Notes under the pieces: model-generated
Seen by the model: only the letters and a program-made list of their open reading frames with translations
What the model was told of the DNA's origin: nothing
The model's database searches: none
Part shown: in pieces, positions 24,611 to 33,802 of the stretch
How positions within the stretch are numbered: position 1 is the first letter of the stretch
Layout of the letters: each line of letters opens with the position of its first letter
Translations under genes and position numbers: made by a program
Source of the DNA: Cystobacter fuscus DSM 2262
GTDB lineage: Bacteria; Myxococcota; Myxococcia; Myxococcales; Myxococcaceae
DNA length: 64,000 nucleotides
NCBI RefSeq assembly: GCF_000335475.2
Contig: NZ_ANAH02000016.1
Span: 45,974-109,973 of the forward strand
Direction: 5' to 3'

Positions 24611-25063
24611 TTATTGGGGCTCGCGCACGCCGATGGCGAGCTGTCCGAGTCCCGCGCCCTTGGCCAGCTCCATCACCTGCACCACCGTGCCATGGGGCAC
24701 GCCCTCGTCCGCCTGGACGATGACGATGGTGTCGGGATCCTTCTGCTGGGCGTCGGTGAAGGCGCGCTTGAGTTCGTCCTCGCTGACGACGTTGCCGCCG
24801 AGCACGAATCTCCCGTCCGAGAGGATCGCCACGGACATGTCCGTGGCGCGCGCGGTGACGTCCGTGGCGCCGCCCTTGGGCAGGTTCACCTTGAGGCCCG
24901 TCTGGGCTCCGCCGCTGGGCGCCTGCTGCACGATGACCGAGCTGGTCACCATGAAGATGATGAGCAGCACGAGGAAGATGTCGGTCAGCGGAGTGATGTT
25001 GATCTCCGCGAACCCGACCTCGTCACCCCCCTCGGAGTCGCCGGGTATCTTGCCCATCGCCAT
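24611..25063 (-). CDS. ExbD/TolR family protein
   Basis: A 150-residue inner-membrane protein with one N-terminal helix: FAEINITPLTDIFLVLLIIF, where the Asp of the TPLTD motif is the proton-carrying residue. The periplasmic part ends in IVIVQADEGVPHGTVVQVMEL, the conserved ExbD dimer region. It would pair with the ExbB-like protein encoded just upstream to couple proton flow to work at the envelope. The partner TonB or TolA is not nearby. Myxobacteria also use such pairs in motility motors, so the client is unknown. The ATG at 25063 gives MAMGKIPG; the start at 25057 is equally possible. Confidence 0.9.
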   Translation of the reverse strand: MAMGKIPGDSEGGDEVGFAEINITPLTDIFLVLLIIFMVTSSVIVQQAPSGGAQTGLKVNLPKGGATDVTARATDMSVAILSDGRFVLGGNVVSEDELKRAFTDAQQKDPDTIVIVQADEGVPHGTVVQVMELAKGAGLGQLAIGVREPQ

Positions 25064-25074
25064 GTGAGTGAACC

Positions 25075-25788
25075 TCAGGTGTCCGTGGGGGAACGCGCTT
25101 CCGCGACAGCCGCGGGGGCGGCGGGAGCGAGGGCGGCGGGAGCTCCCAGGGGCCGCTCGCGCAAGAGCTCGACGAACTCTTCTCCCAACAGCCGCAGCTC
25201 CACGAGCACGCGCGACAGCCGGGCCTGGAAGTAGTTGTAGAAGGCCATGGCCTGCACGGCCACGAGGATGCCCACCGCGGTGGCCACCAGCGCCTCGGAG
25301 ATGCCCGTCATCACCGCGCCGGTGCCGCCCGTGCCTCCCGCCGCCACGTCCAGGCCCAGGTCCTTGAAGGACTTCATGATGCCGGCCACCGTGCCGAACA
25401 GGCCCACGAACGGCGTCAGCGAGCCGATGGTGGCCAGCAACCACAGGTTGCGGCGCAGGCGCAGGCCCACCTGGGCGCGCTCGCGCTCCACCGCCGAGTC
25501 CACTCCCTCACAACTGCCGCGCGTGCGCTCGAAGCGATCGAAGCCCGCGAGGAAGATGTCGGCCACGGCCGCATTGGAGCGCTCGGTGGCGGAGCGGGCC
25601 GCGGCGATGTCTCCGCGCAACAGGTGCTTGTGCACGGTGTCCCCGAGCAGCCGGGAGCGCTCGCTCACCCCCCAGAGGGTGATGAGCCGCTCGATGGCCA
25701 CCACCAGCGCCACCGTGGAGGCGAGCAGGAGGAAGGCGAGGGTGAAGCCGCCGATGCGCAGGTAGTGGAGGATGTCGGAAAGGCTCAT
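25075..25788 (-). CDS. ExbB/TolQ/MotA family proton channel protein
   Basis: A 237-residue protein with three membrane helices: residues 13-35, the pair around LWLLATIGSLTPFVGLFGTV, and GISEALVATAVGILVAVQAM. The conserved channel Thr/Pro positions (SLTPFVGLFGTVAGIM) and GIxEAL are intact. It forms the pentameric proton channel with ExbD, encoded 11 bases downstream. A Pro/Ala-rich tail of 30 residues is added. Divergent from the lipoprotein gene with 42 bases between starts, so both promoters must lie inside or overlap coding starts. Confidence 0.92.
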   Translation of the reverse strand: MSLSDILHYLRIGGFTLAFLLLASTVALVVAIERLITLWGVSERSRLLGDTVHKHLLRGDIAAARSATERSNAAVADIFLAGFDRFERTRGSCEGVDSAVERERAQVGLRLRRNLWLLATIGSLTPFVGLFGTVAGIMKSFKDLGLDVAAGGTGGTGAVMTGISEALVATAVGILVAVQAMAFYNYFQARLSRVLVELRLLGEEFVELLRERPLGAPAALAPAAPAAVAEARSPTDT

Positions 25789-25830
25789 ACGGGAGTGGCC
25801 AGGGAGGTCGCCGGGCGCGAGACTTAAGCC

Positions 25831-26652
25831 ATGAACCGCGCTGCCGTCGCAATCTTCCTGGCCCTCGTTTGTTCAGGCTGTCCCAAGCGCCTGGATTTCG
25901 GGCCCCGGGGCCGTATCACCCAGCCCGAGGAGCTCTTCCGCCTGACCCGCGAGGCCCAGGACGTCACGGCGACGCTCCAGGGGGATGGCAAGCTGCGCGT
26001 CGAGTCTCCCCAGGGCACGGGCACCGTGTCCGTCTTCCTGGCCGCCTCCCGGCCGGGCCTGCTCCGGGTGGAGATGTTCGACTTCTTCAACCGCCCCATC
26101 GCCGTGCTCGTCACCGACGGCCAGCGCTTCGGGCTGCTCCAATTCCAGGAGAACAAGTTCTACCAGGGGCCCGCCACCCCCCAGAACCTGTCGCGCTTCC
26201 TGCCGCTCGCCCTGCCGAGCGAGGAGCTGGTTTCCGTGATGCTCGGCCGGGTGCCCTTCATCCCCGCCGAGCGGATGACGCTCGGGGTGGACGATAAGGA
26301 GGCGCTCTATGTCCTCACCCTGGTGCGCGGCGGCGTGTCCCAGGTGCTGCACATCCATCCCCGTCACCTGCGGGTGGTGCGCAGCGAGGTCCAGGGGGCG
26401 CGCACCTACGCGCTGGAGTACGGCCGCTTCGAGCCCCAGGGCGACGCCGTCTTCCCCCACCAGGTGACGCTCCGGGCCGCTTCGGCGGACACCTCCCTGG
26501 GGCTGCGCTACACCGATGTCACGCTGAATGAGGCCCCGGACCTCACCCTCTTCGATTTGTCCGCCCCCGAGGGCGTTTCCGTCGTCGAGGTGGACGAGGG
26601 GGGACAGGCCCTGCCCCCGGTCGCCCTGCCGCCCGCCGCGCCGGGCTCCTGA
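25831..26652 (+). CDS. Lipoprotein, LolB/DUF4292-like
   Basis: A 273-residue predicted lipoprotein: signal peptide and lipobox VCSGC (Cys 17). The mature part is beta-strand-rich with alternating polar residues: GDGKLRVESPQGTGTVSVFL, RVEMFDFFNRPIAVLVTDG, and EVQGARTYALEYGRF. This is the LolA/LolB-like half-barrel seen in DUF4292 lipoproteins, which carry or sort lipophilic molecules in the periplasm. Assignment rests on pattern, not on a defining motif. Pro-rich C-terminus. The next gene follows after 84 bases. Confidence 0.72.
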   Translation: MNRAAVAIFLALVCSGCPKRLDFGPRGRITQPEELFRLTREAQDVTATLQGDGKLRVESPQGTGTVSVFLAASRPGLLRVEMFDFFNRPIAVLVTDGQRFGLLQFQENKFYQGPATPQNLSRFLPLALPSEELVSVMLGRVPFIPAERMTLGVDDKEALYVLTLVRGGVSQVLHIHPRHLRVVRSEVQGARTYALEYGRFEPQGDAVFPHQVTLRAASADTSLGLRYTDVTLNEAPDLTLFDLSAPEGVSVVEVDEGGQALPPVALPPAAPGS

Positions 26653-26736
26653 GCGGCTCAAGAAAAGAGCAACCCCCGGCATCTCGGGGTAGAGTGAGGC
26701 GACCGGCGGGTCCGTTCGGGCCCCCACGACCGTGAC

Positions 26737-27471
26737 ATGGCACAGATCAAGCTCGGCGAACTGCTGATCAAGGCGAATGTGCTCCAGGAGAGCCAGCTCA
26801 AGGCGGCGCTCGCGGAGCAGGCGAAATGGGGCGGAAAACTGGGAGAAATCCTGGTGCGGATGAACTTCGTGTCCGAGGACATCCTCGTCCGGGCGCTCTC
26901 CAAGCAGCTCGCCATCCCCGCGGTGAACCTGGACGCACTCAAGGAAGTCCCCAAGCACGTGCTCAACCGGGTTCCGGTCCAGACGGCTCGGGACTTCGCG
27001 CTGCTGCCCATGCAGTTGCGCGATGACGGCAAGACGCTGGTGGTGGCCATCGCGGATCCGCTCAACGTGCGGCAGTTGGACGAGCTGCGCGCCATCACCA
27101 AGTGCCGCATCGTCCCCAACGTGGCGGGCCGCACGGCCATCGCGCGCGCCATGGCTCGCTTCTACGAGGACGGGGGCGAGCTGGAGGACGCGGACACCAA
27201 CTTCAAGGTGGTGGACTCCCATGGCCGCACCGTCGTGCGGAACATGAAGGACTCGCCCGCCACCCAGCCCGCTCCCGCTCCGGCCCCCATGCCGCCCATG
27301 GCCTCGCGCGAGTCGCCCTCGGTGCGCTCGGGCGCCAGCCCCGTGGAGATGCTGCGCGGCGTGGAGGAGGTGCAGCGCAAGGAGGTCGCGGCCCTCAAGG
27401 CCATGGTGGAGCTGCTCATCGAGAAGGGCGTCTTCACCCGCGATGAGTACCTGGCCAAGGTCAAGCGTTAG
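26737..27471 (+). CDS. Stand-alone MshEN (GspE N-terminal) domain protein
   Basis: A 244-residue protein with the N-terminal MshEN domain of type II secretion/type IV pilus ATPases: KLGELLIKANVLQESQLKAA, then the second repeat LGEILVRMNFVSEDILVRAL, then LAIPAVNLDALKEVPKHVLN and VVAIADPLN. The ATPase domain is missing. In MshE this domain binds cyclic di-GMP through the two helix-strand repeats. The rest is a Pro/Ala linker and a helical C-terminus ending in FTRDEYLAKVKR. Probably a regulator or adaptor. A second gene of the same type lies 20 bases downstream. Confidence 0.8.
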   Translation: MAQIKLGELLIKANVLQESQLKAALAEQAKWGGKLGEILVRMNFVSEDILVRALSKQLAIPAVNLDALKEVPKHVLNRVPVQTARDFALLPMQLRDDGKTLVVAIADPLNVRQLDELRAITKCRIVPNVAGRTAIARAMARFYEDGGELEDADTNFKVVDSHGRTVVRNMKDSPATQPAPAPAPMPPMASRESPSVRSGASPVEMLRGVEEVQRKEVAALKAMVELLIEKGVFTRDEYLAKVKR

Positions 27472-27491
27472 GCCGCCCCCCTCGGTCCCCC

Positions 27492-28484
27492 ATGCGCAAG
27501 AAGATTGGCGAGCTCCTCCTCGAGTCCGGCGTCATCAATCCGGAGCAGATCCGCAAGGCGCTCGGTAAGCAGCAGCGCACCCGGGCCCGTGGCGTGCGGC
27601 TGGGCTCGGTCATCGTCACCCTGGGCTTCGCCTCCCTTCCCGAGGTGGCCCGGGCGCTCGCCCGGCAGGCCAACCTCCCGTTCGTCGAGCTGCCAGAGAT
27701 TCCCCCCGAGGTGCGCGCGCTCGTGCCGCTCGACTTCCAGATCGAGCACCGCCTCGTGCCGTTCCGGCTCGAGCGCGAGGGGCGCGTGGAGCGGCTGCAC
27801 GTGGCGGTGGATGATCCCTCGGATCTGCGCCCCGTGGAGGAGCTGAGCTTCCAGCTCAACAAGCCCATCCGCGTGCACGTGGCCGCCGAGGACGACCTGG
27901 ATCGGGTGCTGGAGCTGGTGAGTGGCCGGGTGGTGGACGAGCTGGAGGACGAGGACGAGCCGCTGGAGATGGCGCACGGCGGCCGGGCCGACGTGTCCCT
28001 CCTGGATTGGGAGCCGCCTGTCTCCGCGAAGCCCAGGCCCCCGCCGCCTCCTCCCTTCTCCGACGAGGACGAGGACATCACCCTCATCACCCCTCGCGCC
28101 CCCGCGAAGGCCCGGAACGCCGCGCTGCCGCCCCCGCCTCCCCAGGAGAACGGGGAGGTGCTCGACGAGCTGCTCGGTGAGGGCGTGCGCGAGGCCGACG
28201 ACGCGGCCCCCGAGGAGGAATCGCGCAAGGGTGTGCCCGTGGTCGTCTTCGGAGGGGCCGCCAAGGGCACGCCGCTGCCGCCGCCCCGGCCCGAGCTGCC
28301 CGACATCTCCGAGGAAGACCTCAAGGTACTCGAGGACCTCGAGCGCATGGCGGATGGCGCCGAGGCGGAGCTGCACACGGAGAAGGTGAAGCCCGCGCGC
28401 ATGGTGGCCAGCCTCATCCGCCTGCTCATCCGCAAGCGCCTCATCCACGAGGAGGAGTTCCTGGAGGAGTTGTCCCGGAAGTGA
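27492..28484 (+). CDS. Stand-alone MshEN domain protein with acidic linker
   Basis: A 330-residue relative of the preceding product. The MshEN domain is at 3-140 ([67 protein letters not shown]). The middle is low-complexity Pro/Glu/Asp. The C-terminus [21 protein letters not shown] parallels the end of its neighbour, which suggests an ancient tandem duplication. No ATPase motifs. The arginine of RLG in the second repeat fits cyclic di-GMP binding, not shown. Likely same operon. Confidence 0.8.
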   Translation: MRKKIGELLLESGVINPEQIRKALGKQQRTRARGVRLGSVIVTLGFASLPEVARALARQANLPFVELPEIPPEVRALVPLDFQIEHRLVPFRLEREGRVERLHVAVDDPSDLRPVEELSFQLNKPIRVHVAAEDDLDRVLELVSGRVVDELEDEDEPLEMAHGGRADVSLLDWEPPVSAKPRPPPPPPFSDEDEDITLITPRAPAKARNAALPPPPPQENGEVLDELLGEGVREADDAAPEEESRKGVPVVVFGGAAKGTPLPPPRPELPDISEEDLKVLEDLERMADGAEAELHTEKVKPARMVASLIRLLIRKRLIHEEEFLEELSRK

Positions 28485-28524
28485 AGGCCCGGGCCGGCTG
28501 TTCACAGGCCCTCCCGTGCACCCC

Positions 28525-29520
28525 ATGTCCGAACCTCTTCTCGACGTCCGCGGATTGAAGACCCAGCTGTCGCTGGACGCGGGTCCCGTGCTGGCCGTGG
28601 ATGACGTGTCCTTCTCCCTTCCTCCCGGGGGCACCCTGGGCGTGGTGGGGGAGAGTGGCTGCGGCAAGAGCCTCACCGCGCTCTCGGTGATGCGCCTGGT
28701 GCCCGAGCCCCCGGGCCGGGTGGTGGGCGGGCGCATCCTCTTCCAGGGCGAGGATCTGCTCGCGCTCCCCGAGGAGAAGATGCGCCGCAAGCGCGGGCGC
28801 CACCTCTCCATGGTCTTCCAGGAGCCGATGACGTCCCTCAACCCCGTCTACACGGCGGGCGAGCAGATCGCCGAGGGCGTGCGGCTGCACCTGGGCCTGT
28901 CACGCTCCGCCGCGAGAGAGCTCGCCGTGGAGATGTTGCGACAGGTGGGCATCCCCGCCCCCGAGCAGCGCGTGGACAGCTACCCCCACGAGTTGTCCGG
29001 TGGCATGCGCCAACGGGTGATGATCGCCATGGCGCTCGCCAGCGGCCCGGAGCTGCTCATCGCGGACGAGCCCACCACCGCGCTCGATGTCACCATCCAG
29101 GCGCAGATCCTCGAGCTGCTCAAGCGGCTGCAGACCGAGCGCCGCATGGCGGTGATGCTCATCACCCATGACCTGGGCGTGGTGGCGGGGCACTGTGACA
29201 CGGTGGTGGTGATGTACGCGGGCCGCGTGGTGGAGCGCGCCCCGGTGAAGGCGCTCTTCCGGCAGCCGGCGCATCCGTACACCGCGGGCCTGCTCCGCTC
29301 CATTCCAGCGCTCCAGACGGTGGAGGGGCCACCGGGGGCGCGTCCCCGGTTGAAGACGATTCCCGGCATGGTTCCGAGCCTGCACCGGCTGCCCGGGGGC
29401 TGCCGCTTCCGCGACCGGTGCGAGCGCGCCCTGGACCTCTGCGCGCGGGTGGAACCCCCCTTGGAGTCCAAGCGCGAGGGCCAGGAGGCCGCATGTCACA
29501 ACCCGGTGCCCGCGCCATGA
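28525..29520 (+). CDS. ABC transporter ATP-binding protein, OppD/DppD-like
   Basis: A 331-residue nucleotide-binding subunit of a peptide-type ABC importer: Walker [13 protein letters not shown]-loop [11 protein letters not shown], signature [20 protein letters not shown], Walker [13 protein letters not shown], and switch His in [12 protein letters not shown]. The C-terminal oligopeptide-transporter extension has the Cys cluster [14 protein letters not shown], as in DppD, which binds an iron-sulfur cluster in known structures. The partner ATPase follows with an ATGA overlap. No permease or binding-protein gene is in the neighbourhood. ATG 28525 is used; GTG 28516 adds three residues. Confidence 0.9.
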   Translation: MSEPLLDVRGLKTQLSLDAGPVLAVDDVSFSLPPGGTLGVVGESGCGKSLTALSVMRLVPEPPGRVVGGRILFQGEDLLALPEEKMRRKRGRHLSMVFQEPMTSLNPVYTAGEQIAEGVRLHLGLSRSAARELAVEMLRQVGIPAPEQRVDSYPHELSGGMRQRVMIAMALASGPELLIADEPTTALDVTIQAQILELLKRLQTERRMAVMLITHDLGVVAGHCDTVVVMYAGRVVERAPVKALFRQPAHPYTAGLLRSIPALQTVEGPPGARPRLKTIPGMVPSLHRLPGGCRFRDRCERALDLCARVEPPLESKREGQEAACHNPVPAP

Positions 29521-30575
29521 CCGAGCCCCTCCTCACCGAGCCCCTCCTCACCGAGCCCCTCCTCCAGGTGCGAGACGTGAAGACCCACTTCCCGGTGCGG
29601 AGCGGGCCGTGGGGGCGCGCGCGCGGCAGCGTGAAGGCGGTGGACGGCGTGAGCTTCGACGTGCGGCGCGGCGAGACGCTCGGGCTGGTGGGCGAGAGCG
29701 GCTGCGGCAAGAGCACGCTCGGGCGCACGATCCTGCGGCTCGTGGGGCCCACGGCGGGCTCCATCCGCTTCGAGGGCCGGGAGCTGACGGGCCTGTCCCA
29801 GCGGGAGCTGCGCCCCTTGCGGCGGCGCATGCAGCTCGTCTTCCAGGATCCCTATGCCTCGCTCAACCCGCGCATGTCCGTGCGGGAGTTGCTCGGCGAG
29901 CCCTTCGCCATCCACGGGCTCGAGCGGGGCGCCGCGCGCGAGGCGAAGGTGGCCGGGCTCCTGGACATGATGGGCCTGCCGCGCGAGGCCCTGGACCGCT
30001 ACCCGCACGAGTTCTCCGGAGGCCAGCGCCAGCGCATCGGCATCGCCCGCGCCATCGCCCTGCGGCCGGACCTGGTCGTCGCCGACGAGCCCATCAGCGC
30101 GCTCGACGTCTCCATCCAGGCGCAGATCGTCAACCTGCTCGGGGATCTCCAGCGCGAGCTGGGGCTCACCTACGTCTTCATCGCGCACGACCTGAAGATC
30201 GTCGAGTACGTCTCCACGCGCGTGGCGGTGATGTACCTGGGCCGCATCGTGGAACTGGCGGACGCGGCGGACCTCTACCGCACGCCCCGGCACCCCTACA
30301 CCCAGGCCCTGCTGTCGGCGGTGCCGGTGCCGGATCCCGAGCGGCGCCGGGAGCGCCTCCTGCTCCAGGGCGATGTCCCGTCTCCGCTCGCGCCTCCTCC
30401 CGGGTGCGCCTTCCATCCGCGCTGCCCCTTCGCCATGGAGCGCTGCCGGCGGGAAACGCCGCCCCTCTACTCGCTGGAGCGGGGGCATACCGCCGCGTGC
30501 TTCCTGGTGGAGAACGACGCGCGCGAGCGTCCGGCCTCCACCCCGGATGCTTCCCCCAGCCACGAGGGAGGGTAG
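29517..30575 (+). CDS. ABC transporter ATP-binding protein, OppF/DppF-like
   Basis: A 352-residue second ATPase of the importer: [74 protein letters not shown], and the C-terminal [17 protein letters not shown] cysteines. The N-terminus has three copies of EPLLT encoded by a 15-base tandem repeat. ATG 29517 overlaps the oppD stop (ATGA). ATG 29493, with AGGAGG 4 bases before it, is an alternative adding 8 residues. OppD and OppF function as a heterodimer; the membrane partners must be elsewhere. Confidence 0.9.
   Translation: MTEPLLTEPLLTEPLLQVRDVKTHFPVRSGPWGRARGSVKAVDGVSFDVRRGETLGLVGESGCGKSTLGRTILRLVGPTAGSIRFEGRELTGLSQRELRPLRRRMQLVFQDPYASLNPRMSVRELLGEPFAIHGLERGAAREAKVAGLLDMMGLPREALDRYPHEFSGGQRQRIGIARAIALRPDLVVADEPISALDVSIQAQIVNLLGDLQRELGLTYVFIAHDLKIVEYVSTRVAVMYLGRIVELADAADLYRTPRHPYTQALLSAVPVPDPERRRERLLLQGDVPSPLAPPPGCAFHPRCPFAMERCRRETPPLYSLERGHTAACFLVENDARERPASTPDASPSHEGG
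29519..29566 (+). repeat. 15-base tandem repeat at oppF start
   Basis: Three copies of accgagcccctcctc in a row encode [14 protein letters not shown] at the extreme N-terminus. The unit is a multiple of three, so copy-number change keeps the frame and only alters the number of N-terminal residues. Confidence 0.8.
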
Positions 30576-30576
30576 G

Positions 30577-30987
30577 GTGTTCTGGCTCAGTCACCATCAT
30601 CCCGAGGAGTACAACCGCACCTATGTGCTCGGGGGCGTGCGGGTATGCGCCCGCTGTCTGGGCACCTACCCGGTCCTGCTGGCCGTGCTGGTGGGGCTGT
30701 TCAAGCTGCGTGCCCCGCTGACTTGGTCCTGGGACGTGCCGGTGGTGCTGGGCCTCACCCTGCCCGCGCTCGTGGACTGGGCCGTGGGCCGCTTCCGTCC
30801 CACCGGGGGCTCCAACGCCGTACGCACGCTCACCGGGGTGCTGCTGGGCATGGCCCTTGGTCGCTCGCTGTTCATCCACCTCCAGCGACCCCTGCCCGCG
30901 GTGCTCCTGTGGCAGGCGGCCCTGGTGGCGGGCGTCGCCATCCCCGTGCTTCTCGCCACCTCCCGGAAATCCAATCCGGGCCCCTGA
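30577..30987 (+). CDS. DUF2085 family membrane protein
   Basis: A 136-residue polytopic membrane protein of DUF2085: SHHHPEEYNRTYVLGGVRVCARCLGTYP near the N-terminus (His cluster and CxRC), then three or four hydrophobic segments. The family is uncharacterised; the Cys/His start hints at a metal site facing one side of the membrane. GTG 30577 was chosen because GGGAGGGTAG stands just before it and the sequence begins at the conserved FWLSHHHPE. An ATG at 30547 adds ten residues. It starts 1 base after the oppF stop. Confidence 0.75.
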   Translation: MFWLSHHHPEEYNRTYVLGGVRVCARCLGTYPVLLAVLVGLFKLRAPLTWSWDVPVVLGLTLPALVDWAVGRFRPTGGSNAVRTLTGVLLGMALGRSLFIHLQRPLPAVLLWQAALVAGVAIPVLLATSRKSNPGP

Positions 30988-31123
30988 CGGGTGACAGCGG
31001 CGGCACTCCCTGTCATTCTGCCCACTTACGGGGCCCGCTGAAGACCGTAGACCTGAATCCTTCCTCGTCCGTTGAAGCGGGCGGATGGGATGAGGCGGGG
31101 CGCGGGGCCCCGGGCTTGGGGGA

Positions 31124-31756
31124 GTGTTGGAACCGGATCTCTCAGACGAACGGTTGATGCTCGCCTTCCGGGCGGGAGACCCCCGTGCGTTCGAGGTCCT
31201 GGTGCGCAGGCACCGGACCCCGGTGTTCAACTTCATCTTCCGCTTCACGGGTCACCGCGCCCGGGCGGAAGACGTCCTTCAAGAGACGTGGTTGAAGGTG
31301 GTGCGCGGCGCACCGGACTACGAAACGAAGGCGAAGTTCACCACCTGGCTGTACACGATCGCGAGGAACCTCTGCGTGGACAGCGCGCGCAAAGAGAGCT
31401 ATCGGCAGGCCGCTTCGCTGGAGTCGCCCACGGTGGGCTCCGAGGGTGAGGACAGCCGTCCGTTGGGCGAGGCCCTTCCCGACGAGGGCGCGAGCCCCGA
31501 GCGCGGCGCCTACAACGCCCGGGTGAGGCCCTTGCTGGAGCGCGCCCTGGCCAGCCTGCCCGAGGAGCAACGGGAGGTCTTCGTGTTGCGCGAGTACAGC
31601 GGCATTCCCTTCAAGGACATCGCCGAGGTGACGGGCGTGTCGGAGAACACGGTGAAGAGCCGCATGCGCTATGCCTTGGAGGGCCTGCGCCGGCGGCTGG
31701 CCGAGCTCGGCGTGGATGGCGATCTGGCAGAGGATGGAAGGACGGTGGCGGGATGA
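31124..31756 (+). CDS. ECF-type RNA polymerase sigma factor
   Basis: A 210-residue group IV sigma factor. Region 2: DPRAFEVLVRRHRTPVFNFI, then AEDVLQETWLKVV, and FTTWLYTIARNLCVD. Region 4: LLERALASLPEEQREVFVLR, YSGIPFKDIAEVTGVSENTV with the helix-turn-helix, KSRMRYALEGLRRRL. GTG 31124 was used because homologues start about seven residues before LSDERLML; TTG 31127 is equally near a GGGGGAG site. The stop overlaps the anti-sigma start (ATGA). It probably responds to an envelope signal; the adjacent Tad-like genes are candidate targets, by position only. Confidence 0.92.
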   Translation: MLEPDLSDERLMLAFRAGDPRAFEVLVRRHRTPVFNFIFRFTGHRARAEDVLQETWLKVVRGAPDYETKAKFTTWLYTIARNLCVDSARKESYRQAASLESPTVGSEGEDSRPLGEALPDEGASPERGAYNARVRPLLERALASLPEEQREVFVLREYSGIPFKDIAEVTGVSENTVKSRMRYALEGLRRRLAELGVDGDLAEDGRTVAG

Positions 31757-33018
31757 AGACCCAGAATGCCCATGCGCACGAGGATCGGCTGCTGGACTTC
31801 GCCTATGACGAGCTGCCGCAGACCGAGGCTCATGCCGTGGAGCAGCACCTCCAGGGCTGCTCGCGGTGCGCGGAGACCCTCCAGGGCATTCGTGGTGTGC
31901 GCCGCTCCATGGCCCGCCTTCCCCAGGAGGCCGCGCCAGAGACGGGACTGGACTCCCTGCTCGCGTACGCGCAGCAGTCGGCTCGCCGGGCCGCGGCGGG
32001 CGCGGAACCCGCCCCTCGCTGGTGGCGCCGCCTGATGGCTCCCGCGTTGGGCATGGCGGCCGTGAGTGTCTTCGGGATCGTGGTCCTCCAGGTGAACCGC
32101 GAGGTGGACCTGAGCCCCGCGCTCCAGAGCACCGCGCACAAGTCCGCCCCGGCCGCCAAGGCCGTGGTGCCCTTGGCCGTGGCCCCTTCCGCCGTCCCCG
32201 CGCAAGCGTCGCGTCTCGCGGAGGCCGAGCCCCTCGCGGCTCCCCAGCGCACCGACAAGCCCTCCTACGCCGCACCCCGCCCCTCGATGGCCAAGTCGAT
32301 GCCGCTACCCGCGGCGCGAGGCCGGGCCGCGGAGGGAAAAGGTGGTGCGCTGACCGGAATGGGCGGGAGCGCCTCGAAAAGGAAAAGCACGGTGGCCTCC
32401 GACGACTCCGCGCCCGCGCCGCTCGAGGAGAGCGTCCAGGGGATGGCGCTGGCGGAGAGCGCGCCCCCTCCAGCCGCCATGGCTGACGCCAGTGCCCAGG
32501 AGGAACTCCCGAGGGATTTGGCGAGGCTCGCGCCCACCGGGGCACCCCCGCCGCCCGCCGCTCCGGCGAGTCCGCCGCCTCGCGTGGCCAGCGCCTCGCC
32601 GCGGCCGGAGCCGTCCAAGTCCAAGGATGGAGTGGATACCGAGGAGAGGGAGAAGAGCGAGAAGGCCGAGGGCATGTCGGCTTCCAGAGGCCTCTCGGCC
32701 GCGCGGGCTTCTCCGTCCCCCGCGGAGCTGATGCGGCAAGCCGACCTGGCCCTCCGCTCGGGAGATCGTTCCCAGGAAGCCGTCTTCCTGCGCGCGGCCC
32801 TGGCCGCTGGCGCCCAGGGCACTCAAGCCCTGACGGTGCTCTCCCGGTTGTGCGACGCGGAAGCCGCGCTGGGTCGGCGGCGCAACGCCATCGAGGTCTG
32901 CAAGCGGGTCGTGGCGACGGCACCCGGCACCAGTGAGGCCCGGTCGGCCCTCCGCGTCCTGGAGGATCAGCTCCGCGCGCCCGAGCCCGAGGCCGGCGGC
33001 GAGGTCGAGAAGCGCTAG
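31753..33018 (+). CDS. Anti-sigma factor with zinc finger, large C-terminal extension
   Basis: A 421-residue membrane protein. The zf-HC2 (ZAS) motif HLQGCSRC (His 32, Cys 36, Cys 39) marks an anti-sigma domain. One membrane helix is at about 92-113. The external region (115-340) is Ala/Pro/Ser-rich, and residues 340-415 form a TPR-like helical end (ELMRQADLALRSGD, AIEVCKRVVATAPG). Its gene overlaps the sigma gene by ATGA, so it should bind and hold that factor at the membrane. The long periplasmic part is much larger than in simple anti-sigma factors and may sense a partner. Confidence 0.87.
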   Translation: MKTQNAHAHEDRLLDFAYDELPQTEAHAVEQHLQGCSRCAETLQGIRGVRRSMARLPQEAAPETGLDSLLAYAQQSARRAAAGAEPAPRWWRRLMAPALGMAAVSVFGIVVLQVNREVDLSPALQSTAHKSAPAAKAVVPLAVAPSAVPAQASRLAEAEPLAAPQRTDKPSYAAPRPSMAKSMPLPAARGRAAEGKGGALTGMGGSASKRKSTVASDDSAPAPLEESVQGMALAESAPPPAAMADASAQEELPRDLARLAPTGAPPPPAAPASPPPRVASASPRPEPSKSKDGVDTEEREKSEKAEGMSASRGLSAARASPSPAELMRQADLALRSGDRSQEAVFLRAALAAGAQGTQALTVLSRLCDAEAALGRRRNAIEVCKRVVATAPGTSEARSALRVLEDQLRAPEPEAGGEVEKR

Positions 33019-33040
33019 TCCCGCCACGCTGGCGCGGCAC

Positions 33041-33059
33041 GCCGCCGACTCACGGCGGC
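33041..33059. terminator. Hairpin between convergent genes
   Basis: GCCGCCG (33041-33047) and CGGCGGC (33053-33059) with a 5-base loop; the loop contains the stop codon of the minus-strand gene. No T-run, so it is a hairpin that may slow or end both transcripts. Confidence 0.45.
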
Positions 33060-33802
33060 ACGGACGCGCCCTCTCCGGAGGCCGGAGCGAGGTCCGGATT
33101 GTAGGCTCCCCGGAAGACCACGGGCTCGCCGTTCGGCGCCTGGAGCCGCCATGGGTCTCCCTCGGGAGACAGGCCCACCGCCTGGAACTCGTAGGCCACG
33201 CCGCCCTCCACGACATAGAGGAACACCGTGCCCGGTGGCGCCTCCGGGGGCAGGGCCTCGAGCGAGTCCACCTTCTGGATGCGAAAGGGCAGGGGCGCGA
33301 ACGAGCGCGTGCGCACGGGTGTGGGCTGCTCCTGGGCCACCTGCTGAAGCGCCTGTTGCCAGCTCTCCGGGTCCTCGGGAAGGGCGCCGCGGGTCTGCAG
33401 CGCCTCCACCATGCGGCCATGGAGCGCCCGGGCCACCTGGAGGATCTTCAGGTTGGCCGAGGGAGGGCTGCGCCCCGGCACGGGTCCCTCATGGGAGTCC
33501 CAGAGGGTGAACACCAGTCCCGCGAGGACGAACAGCGACCACGAGAGCCGCGCGCTGCGCCCGCGCAGGCTCTGCACCAGGATGACGCCCATGCCGAGCA
33601 CGGTGGCGAGCACGGCCAGCACCAGCGCCGGACGCGGTGGCGGCCCGGCGTGGAAGGGCTGCGTCTGGGTGCGCCACAGGTGCTCGAACTCCGCCATGCC
33701 GGCCACGACACAGATGGCGGTCAGTCCGCCGAAGACGATGCCGTGGATGACGCGGAGCGCGAGCGGTGAGGCGGGGGCGGCGCGGGACGGGGTGGGCTTC
33801 AC
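33050..33802 (-). CDS. Membrane protein of the Tad/Kil-like cluster
   Basis: A 250-residue protein that I do not recognise. Three hydrophobic segments lie near residues 12-35, 55-75 and 85-105 (GIVFGGLTAICVVAG; LVLAVLATVLGMGVILVQ; SLFVLAGLVFTLW). The C-terminal half is soluble, with helices around ILQVARALHGRMVEAL and strands up to the Pro-rich end. The GTG at 33802 overlaps the previous stop (GTGA), so it is the last gene of the seven-gene operon running from 39783. Context suggests an accessory inner-membrane component. Confidence 0.65.
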   Translation of the reverse strand: MKPTPSRAAPASPLALRVIHGIVFGGLTAICVVAGMAEFEHLWRTQTQPFHAGPPPRPALVLAVLATVLGMGVILVQSLRGRSARLSWSLFVLAGLVFTLWDSHEGPVPGRSPPSANLKILQVARALHGRMVEALQTRGALPEDPESWQQALQQVAQEQPTPVRTRSFAPLPFRIQKVDSLEALPPEAPPGTVFLYVVEGGVAYEFQAVGLSPEGDPWRLQAPNGEPVVFRGAYNPDLAPASGEGASVPP

